A stretch of DNA of 34,738 bases, taken from the NCBI GenBank assembly GCA_012839895.1, contig DUML01000094.1:1-34738 (forward strand), read 5' to 3'. This document shows positions 30,362 to 34,738 of this stretch, in pieces. The notes under the pieces were generated by a model that worked only from the letters and a program-made list of their open reading frames with translations, had not been told where the DNA came from and did not search any database. Every line of letters begins with the position of its first letter. Positions within the stretch are counted from its first letter, which is position 1. The position numbers were made by a program, and so were the translations under genes. This DNA is from Peptococcaceae bacterium (GTDB lineage: Bacteria; Bacillota; Desulfitobacteriia; Desulfitobacteriales; Syntrophobotulaceae).

Positions 30362-31054
30362 TCAAATATTGGAAACTTTAGTTTTATGTACTTCATGTGT
30401 TTTAAGGATTAAAGCGCTAAGATAATATCCTTGGCCAGCTCCTGTATCTATCCCGATCCGGTCATCTTTGAAATAAACTTCCTTTTTCCCGGTAAAATAC
30501 CAAGTTGGGGTATGCCCGAAAATAACTATCTTATCTGTAACTTTCTTCAAGTCCCGGGCATATAAAAACTCTTCTCTAATCCATAATAAATCATCATCTG
30601 TCTGCTCATCCAAAGTTTTTGTAGGATCTATGCCTGCGTGCACAAATAGGTAGTTTTCGCTTTCAATATATAACGGCAGCCCGGACAAAAACTCAATAAT
30701 CTGCTTTCTGGTCGAATCGCTCCTTAGTTCCATAAATTTAAGCAGACTATAATATCCGCCATTGTAAAACCACAGTTGCTTTTTGTCTTTTCCGAAACGA
30801 AGAGCATCAAGAAACATCTTTTCATGATTTCCCATCAGGGCAATAGCTTCTTCCTCTTTAACCTCTCTTTGAATCAACTCCACTACTTCCCAGGATTGCG
30901 GCCCTCGATCAATATAATCACCCAGGTAAATCATTTGATGTTTGGACTCATCGTATTTGATTTGTTCCTTTAATCTCAAAAGGGTCTGATATTGACCATG
31001 AATATCAGAAATCACAATCTGGGTTTTTTGAGTATTAATTTTATTGACAAGCAT
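30362..31054 (-). CDS. Serine/threonine-type metallophosphatase (calcineurin-like)
   Basis: 230 residues from the ATG at 31054, which has GAGGAG six bases upstream; a TTG six codons earlier would place that site inside the gene. The metallophosphoesterase motifs are complete: SDIHG (16-20), GDYIDRG (45-51), GNHE (75-78), a later HAGID, and FGHTP near residue 180. These bind the two metal ions (family knowledge). The single-domain length fits the PrpE/PPP group that also includes diadenosine tetraphosphatases, so the substrate (phosphoprotein or Ap4A) is open. It is the first gene of a short unit with two small ORFs and a terminator at 29830-29875. Confidence 0.88.
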   Translation of the reverse strand: MLVNKINTQKTQIVISDIHGQYQTLLRLKEQIKYDESKHQMIYLGDYIDRGPQSWEVVELIQREVKEEEAIALMGNHEKMFLDALRFGKDKKQLWFYNGGYYSLLKFMELRSDSTRKQIIEFLSGLPLYIESENYLFVHAGIDPTKTLDEQTDDDLLWIREEFLYARDLKKVTDKIVIFGHTPTWYFTGKKEVYFKDDRIGIDTGAGQGYYLSALILKTHEVHKTKVSNI

Positions 31055-31269
31055 TGAATACTCCTCGTCCAAAGCTTATTTCTTTTGGCATAGCATACAA
31101 AATTACGCCCTTAACAGTGACTAAAAGTATGCTTCCTAAGCATTTCCTCGAAATTGGAATTAAGTAATTTTGAGCCTTTCATAGCTCTTTTTTTAATTCT
31201 TAACAATTAGCTCTGTTAATATTAGCTTAATAGATTCTAGGAAAGGTCCGGCAATTAACGATGCTATAA

Positions 31270-31309
31270 TTAAAAGACCGCTATCCAGCTTGCACAAGGG
31301 ATTGCGGTC
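31270..31309 (-). terminator. Terminator of the initiator tRNA gene
   Basis: GACCGC/GCGGTC (31276-31281 and 31304-31309), continued by ATCC/GGAT after one T-T mismatch, forms an 11-position stem. On the minus strand it is followed by TTTTAATTATA. It lies about 42 bases after the tRNA 3' end. The rest of 31055-31269 is AT-rich, and I see no gene in it. Confidence 0.7.
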
Positions 31310-31350
31310 ATTATTGGTCATTTTAGGTGAAAAATCAGATTAATTTAAAT

Positions 31351-31425
<75 letters not shown>

Positions 31426-31508
31426 CTGTTTGGCTCTCTGTGTAGAACCCAAACCTGTAACACCATTGATCTAGCCAGGAATGATATGGAGCCCTCTGAC
31501 AAATATTT

Positions 31509-31537
31509 ATTTTAGCAAAAATAGCCGTATCTTACAA
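31509..31537 (-). promoter_or_regulatory. Promoter of the initiator tRNA gene
   Basis: On the minus strand TTGTAA (31532-31537), a 17-base spacer, and TAAAAT (31509-31514), about 85 bases before the mature tRNA 5' end. Confidence 0.55.
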
Positions 31538-31651
31538 GAAGTAAATTTTACCTAATGTAAATTTAACTTCCTTAAACTTGCCTCACTTCACACTCCATAG
31601 CCCTAATAAACATTTTTTATTTGAAAAAGGTATGTTAAAGGAGGCAGGAAT

Positions 31652-31817
31652 GTGTCTGATGAAACAAAAAACAGGCCCGGTTACACGTTGTTTTACCTGA
31701 GTCGAAAATGTACAACTCGAACATTATGGTGTAACCCGATTCACGCATGACCCGGATATAACTGAGGTAGCTCGCCAAATTAAAGTCGAGTTAATTAATT
31801 TAAATTTTGGAAAATAA
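31652..31817 (+). pseudogene. Small ORF of about 54 codons, apparently frameshifted
   Basis: AAAGGAGG precedes a GTG at 31652. This frame reads MSDETKNRPGYTLFYL up to 31699, then becomes unlikely and stops at 31748-31750. From 31701 the +1 frame reads VENVQLEHYGVTRFTHDPDI and continues EVARQIKVELINLNFGK to TAA 31815-31817. Skipping one base (A31700) joins them into a plausible 54-residue protein. In the +1 frame itself an ATG start gives a short peptide ending at TGA 31698-31700, so a selenocysteine reading is a remote alternative. An 8-base inverted repeat GGTTACAC/GTGTAACC (31679-31686, 31729-31736) brackets the shift point. I recognise no family. Confidence 0.4.
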
Positions 31818-31820
31818 TTC

Positions 31821-31849
31821 TTGAAGTCAATTGAAATAATCGCTAAAAT
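31821..31849 (+). promoter_or_regulatory. Promoter of the DJ-1/PfpI gene
   Basis: TTGAAG (31821-31826), a 17-base spacer, and TAAAAT (31844-31849), followed by the ribosome site GAAAGGAG before the ATG at 31877. It starts four bases after the small broken ORF. Confidence 0.65.
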
Positions 31850-31876
31850 GAAATTATACGAAAGGAGTGTGGGAAT

Positions 31877-32431
31877 ATGTCCAAGAAAATTTTAATTCTT
31901 GCGGGCGATGCTGTTGAAGCCCTAGAAGTGTATTACCCCTATTTTCGTGTATTGGAAGAAGGATTTGAGGCTGTCATAGCAGCTCCTTCTCAGAAAAAGT
32001 TAAATACAGTAGTCCATGATTTCGTGGGGTGGGATACTTATACTGAAAAACCAGGCTATTTACTGGAGTCCCATATAGCCTTTAGCGACGTAGATCCCAC
32101 CGAATATGATGGGCTCATTATTCCTGGCGGTCGTGCTCCAGAATATATCCGTCTCAACGAAGACGTCCCCCGGATTGTCCAACATTTCTTTGAAGCAAAT
32201 AAACCCGTTGCTGCCATCTGCCATGGGGTTCTAGTATTAAGTATGTTAGATAAAAAATATTTTGCTGGACGTACCATGACCGCTTATACAGCCTGCCGTC
32301 CAGATGTAGAAGGTTTGGGGGCAAAATATCCTCAGGAAACCCTCTATGTGGATGGGAATATCGTCTCTGGTCATGCATGGCCTGATTTACCAGGCTTTAT
32401 GAGGGAGTTCTTACGTTTAGTAAAAGGATAA
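31877..32431 (+). CDS. DJ-1/PfpI family protein
   Basis: 184 residues, the usual single-domain length. The flavodoxin-like fold starts KKILILAGDAVEALE with the conserved acidic E14 region. DGLIIPGGRAPEY (78-90) is the typical strand and turn, and the nucleophile elbow is AAICHG with C115 and H116. Such proteins act as glyoxalase III/deglycase-like, chaperone or amidase-type enzymes; which one applies here cannot be read from sequence. It is the only intact plus-strand gene in the window, with its own promoter and terminator. The ribosome site AAGGAG is nine bases before the ATG. Confidence 0.9.
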   Translation: MSKKILILAGDAVEALEVYYPYFRVLEEGFEAVIAAPSQKKLNTVVHDFVGWDTYTEKPGYLLESHIAFSDVDPTEYDGLIIPGGRAPEYIRLNEDVPRIVQHFFEANKPVAAICHGVLVLSMLDKKYFAGRTMTAYTACRPDVEGLGAKYPQETLYVDGNIVSGHAWPDLPGFMREFLRLVKG

Positions 32432-32446
32432 TCGGAATAAAATCGA

Positions 32447-32486
32447 AACACCGGCTAACCCATCAAGATCAGCCGGTGTTTTTTAT
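32447..32486 (+). terminator. Strong rho-independent terminator after the DJ-1/PfpI gene
   Basis: The stem AACACCGGCT/AGCCGGTGTT (32447-32456 and 32471-32480), with a 14-base loop, is followed by TTTTATT. On the minus strand it is followed by TTTCGATTTTATT, so it may also stop the convergent ArsR-like transcript. Confidence 0.9.
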
Positions 32487-32506
32487 TGTGAGAGGTTCCT
32501 TGTATA

Positions 32507-32674
32507 CTAAACTTGACATTTATCACGTGATATCCCAAGAATATTAGCAATATCCGTAACACAAACATTTTCTTTTGCTGAACAGACAATCTTCATAATT
32601 TTAATTCTTTGACTCTCAGACAACGCCTTATTGTACATGCAAATTTTATCGACTAATCCTTTGGTCAAGATCAT
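32507..32674 (-). pseudogene. Truncated ArsR-like transcriptional regulator, 55 residues
   Basis: The ATG at 32674 is preceded by AAGGAG with a good spacing. The product matches the first half of an ArsR/SmtB winged helix: ALSESQRIKIMKIV corresponds to the usual ALSDPTRLRIL helix, then VCVTDIANILGIS corresponds to the first helix of the helix-turn-helix. Instead of the recognition helix (usually S-x-x-S-x-H-L-x-x-L) it reads RDKCQV and stops with TAG at 32507-32509. Full-length members have 90-120 residues, so DNA binding is probably lost. Four cysteines (12, 31, 38, 53) are present. No other frame restores the missing half. The operator and promoter are still intact. Confidence 0.65.
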
Positions 32675-32692
32675 TGCTCCTTACAACATTTA

Positions 32693-32734
32693 ACTTTATA
32701 GTTATAAAGTAAAATGTGAAAAACAATTTGTCAA
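32693..32734 (-). promoter_or_regulatory. Promoter with overlapping palindromic operator of the ArsR-like gene
   Basis: A palindrome ACTTTATA-GT-TATAAAGT (32693-32710, perfect 8-base arms) lies 19 bases before the ATG. On the minus strand TTGACA (32729-32734) is followed by a 17-base spacer and TACTTT (32706-32711), so the palindrome overlaps the -10 region. This is the standard layout for autorepression by ArsR proteins (family knowledge). Confidence 0.65.
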
Positions 32735-32796
32735 CAGTTCAGTTATTAGATCTTTGAAATAGAAGCAATGAAGGCGTAAATACCAAAAAGCAAAAT

Positions 32797-32829
32797 AAAA
32801 GCAAAAAACCCGCTATTCATGCGGGTTTT
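32797..32829 (-). terminator. Terminator of the seven-gene tRNA operon
   Basis: The stem AAAACCCGC/GCGGGTTTT (32821-32829 with 32805-32813) has a seven-base loop and is followed on the minus strand by TTGCTTTTATTTTG. It lies 12 bases after the last tRNA. Between it and the ArsR promoter (32735-32796) I see nothing. Confidence 0.85.
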
Positions 32830-32840
32830 CAAACAAATTT

Positions 32841-32917
32841 TGGTGGGTTTGAGAGGACTCGAACCTCCGACCCCTGCGATGTCAACGCAGTACTCTAACC
32901 AGCTGAGCTACAAACCC
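32841..32917 (-). tRNA. tRNA-Val (GAC)
   Basis: 77 bases including CCA. The acceptor is GGGTTTG/CAAACCC and the anticodon loop TTGACAT gives GAC. It is the last gene of the operon. Confidence 0.95.
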
Positions 32918-32921
32918 ACGT

Positions 32922-33011
32922 TGGTGCCGAAGACCGGAATCGAACCGGTACGGGGTTTTATGCCCCGCGGGATTTTAAGTCCCGTGCGTCTGCCAGTTCC
33001 GCCACTTCGGC
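32922..33011 (-). tRNA. tRNA-Leu (TAA)
   Basis: 90 bases including CCA, with the long variable arm of class II tRNAs (CGGGGCATAAAACCCCG). The anticodon loop CTTAAAA gives TAA. Confidence 0.95.
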
Positions 33012-33022
33012 TTCTTGATTAT

Positions 33023-33097
<75 letters not shown>

Positions 33098-33115
33098 AAA
33101 CTTAATTAATAAAAA

Positions 33116-33190
33116 TGGAGCGGGTGACGAGATTCGAACTCGCGACTTTCACCTTGGCAAGGTGACACTCTACCACTGAGTTACACCCGC
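33116..33190 (-). tRNA. tRNA-Gly (GCC)
   Basis: 75 bases including CCA. The acceptor is GCGGGTG/CACCCGC with U73, and the anticodon loop TTGCCAA gives GCC. Confidence 0.95.
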
Positions 33191-33195
33191 ATGAA

Positions 33196-33271
<76 letters not shown>

Positions 33272-33308
33272 ATACTTGATATTGAATAAATACTGGAAGT
33301 CTCGAGTA

Positions 33309-33384
33309 TGGCGACCCCGATCGGACTTGAACCGACGATCTCCTGCGTGACAGGCAGGCATGTTGACCACTACACCACGGGGCC
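33309..33384 (-). tRNA. tRNA-Asp (GTC)
   Basis: 76 bases including CCA. The acceptor is GGCCCCG/CGGGGTC with G73, typical of Asp. The anticodon loop CTGTCAC gives GTC. Confidence 0.95.
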
Positions 33385-33417
33385 ATATTCAAAGTATGAT
33401 ATTCAAAAACTACAGAA

Positions 33418-33493
<76 letters not shown>

Positions 33494-33515
33494 TAGTCTT
33501 ACGGTGACGAATTAT

Positions 33516-33544
33516 AGTATACACAAATATTGATACTGTGTCAA
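33516..33544 (-). promoter_or_regulatory. Near-consensus promoter of the tRNA operon
   Basis: On the minus strand TTGACA (33539-33544), a spacer of exactly 17 bases, and TATACT (33516-33521), about 22 bases before the first tRNA. This is typical of a strong stable-RNA promoter. Between it and speB (33545-33647) I see only AT-rich sequence without a clear terminator. Confidence 0.85.
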
Positions 33545-33647
33545 AGAGTTTTTTAATAAAAATCTAGGGAATTATTGTCTAAATGACCAATTCTAATTCA
33601 AAATAGTTTCGAATTTAGATTTATTTTACTAAATTTACAATTCTATT

Positions 33648-34523
33648 TTATTTCAAATAAGCCAGTAGTCCTTCGCGAACAATTTTAGCCGCTAGTATTG
33701 CAGTCCGTTCACTAAAATCAAGCTGAGGACAAACTTCTACCAGATCAAAGCCGACTACATCCAGCTCTCCTAAAAGATGGATAGCGCGGATAATTTCCCG
33801 GGAAGTACATCCTCCCGGCTCTTGGGTGCCCGTACCTGGGGCAAAAGCTGGGTCAACAACATCAATATCCAAAGAAACATAAATAGGCTTACCCTTTAAC
33901 TCCCCAAGAACACTTTGCAGAGGCTCTATAACCTCTTCCAAATAAAGCCGGGTATTCTTCTTGGCAAATTCAAACTCTTCCTTTATACCTGATCTAATCC
34001 CAAATTGATAGACTTTGCCGGGACCTAAGAGTTCAACGGCTTTGCGCATTACTGTAGAATGAGAGCGGTCTTCGCCATAGTAATCCCTACGCAGGTCAGC
34101 ATGGGCATCAAATTGAACCACGCGCAGTTCCGGGTATTTGCGAGCAAATGCTTTCAGCAAAGGATAAGTGACAAGGTGTTCTCCCCCTAAAAAGATTGGG
34201 AATTTATTGTCTTCAAGCAAAACCTCCGCTGTTTCCTGGATTAAATCCAAGGAAGCGGCGACATTGCCAAAAGGAAGGCCAACATTCCCCAAGTCACAGT
34301 AACGATAATCCTCCAAGCTTTTATCCTGATAAAAACTGTATTCTTCAATAGCAAAAGAGACATTGCGAATAGCTTGAGGGCCGCTTCTGGCACCCGGCCT
34401 GTAGCTAACGGTAAAATCCATCGGCAAGCCGACAATGACCGCCTGGGCTTCTTCATAAGAAGACTTGGCGCCCATAAAAATGCCTTGTTTTTCTAATATA
34501 GCCTCAAGTTGCTTCCAGGCCAT
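33648..34523 (-). CDS. speB: Agmatinase (arginase/ureohydrolase family)
   Basis: 291 residues, the standard length. It hydrolyses agmatine to putrescine and urea in the cytosol, using two manganese ions. All metal-binding motifs are present: GGEH (113-116, H116), FDAHADL (138-144, D139, H141, D143) and SLDIDVVDP (217-225, D219, D221), followed by GTGTQEPGG. The ATG at 34523 is eight bases after GGAGG; an overlapping ATG five bases upstream is in another frame. With speA and speE it completes arginine to spermidine, apart from speD. It is separated from them by the tRNA genes and has its own transcript. Confidence 0.95.
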   Translation of the reverse strand: MAWKQLEAILEKQGIFMGAKSSYEEAQAVIVGLPMDFTVSYRPGARSGPQAIRNVSFAIEEYSFYQDKSLEDYRYCDLGNVGLPFGNVAASLDLIQETAEVLLEDNKFPIFLGGEHLVTYPLLKAFARKYPELRVVQFDAHADLRRDYYGEDRSHSTVMRKAVELLGPGKVYQFGIRSGIKEEFEFAKKNTRLYLEEVIEPLQSVLGELKGKPIYVSLDIDVVDPAFAPGTGTQEPGGCTSREIIRAIHLLGELDVVGFDLVEVCPQLDFSERTAILAAKIVREGLLAYLK

Positions 34524-34738
34524 TCATATATCCTCCGAACCTTAAAATTGTTTATTAGTCCAGTTATACGTTACTTTATTAACTGCCAATATACATTATT
34601 ATCATATAATTGAGCCTTTTGCAATTATCTAGCCTGTGAATTATCAAGGATTTTAGAAGCATAAAAAAGGACTTCACCCCAAGAATGGAGAAGTTTTCAA
34701 GTGACTAAACCGAAAATCCCCATAAAGGAAGTGAAGTC
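34524..34738. other. Upstream region of speB with an 8-base inverted repeat at the window edge
   Basis: The first part (34524-34660) is AT-rich; a weak minus-strand promoter (TTGCAA, 17 bases, TAATAA, near 34593-34621) could serve speB. From 34661 the base composition changes, and GACTTCAC (34670-34677) is matched by GTGAAGTC (34731-34738), exactly at the edge. The paired arms could be a hairpin or the end of a mobile element that continues outside; neither can be shown from this window. Confidence 0.35.

Noticed and set aside
31698-31700. Selenocysteine at TGA in the small plus-strand ORF
   Set aside because: The upstream peptide in that frame is less protein-like than the alternative frame, and the stem around the TGA does not have the usual bacterial SECIS placement.

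Overview
The window looks like a low-to-moderate GC Firmicute chromosome, most like an anaerobic Peptococcaceae/Desulfitobacteriaceae-type clostridium. The reasons are Gram-positive ribosome binding sites (GGAGG), TTGACA/TATAAT promoters with 17-base spacers, tRNA genes with encoded CCA, an arginine-decarboxylase polyamine route, and a lipoprotein 7TMR-DISM hybrid kinase. The genus is inference. Apart from three plus-strand features (the DJ-1/PfpI gene, the small broken ORF upstream of it, and the DJ-1 gene's promoter and terminator), everything reads on the minus strand.

Region 1 (1-19347, minus) is essentially one giant surface-protein gene that runs off the left edge. It has a signal peptide, a 17-unit Gly-Glu-Thr repeat, a small beta-sandwich domain, and then several thousand residues of beta-solenoid and other repeats. 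The reading frame is about 6,450 codons but is broken twice: by an in-frame TAG at 18313-18315 and by a one-base frameshift at 14683-14695. The 14.7 kb after the second break is otherwise open.

Region 2 (19577-27145, minus) is a surface/envelope cluster. In order of transcription it holds pspA, a GIDE-domain membrane protein, a two-kinase hybrid sensor, a LytTR response regulator (frameshifted at an A6 run), a terminator, and a secreted TPR protein directly upstream of the giant gene. I infer that the sensor pair controls, or once controlled, the TPR and giant surface proteins, with PspA/GIDE handling membrane stress.

Region 3 (27391-31054, minus) holds speA and speE, transcribed together from a near-consensus promoter, then two small ORFs and a serine/threonine-type phosphatase upstream. 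SpeA makes agmatine and SpeE makes spermidine; agmatinase SpeB lies at 33648-34523, so the full arginine-agmatine-putrescine-spermidine set is present but split by RNA genes.

Region 4 (31276-33544) holds an initiator tRNA-Met, a small broken ORF and a DJ-1/PfpI gene on the plus strand, a truncated ArsR-like regulator with a palindromic operator, and a seven-gene tRNA operon (Val-Asp-Phe-Gly-Cys-Leu-Val) with its own strong promoter and terminator. An 8-base inverted repeat ends exactly at the right edge.

The most notable point is the number of reading-frame lesions (an amber, two or three frameshifts and one truncation). Three fall in the surface system and none in the housekeeping genes. 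They may be assembly errors, phase variation or decay, and I cannot tell which from one sequence.
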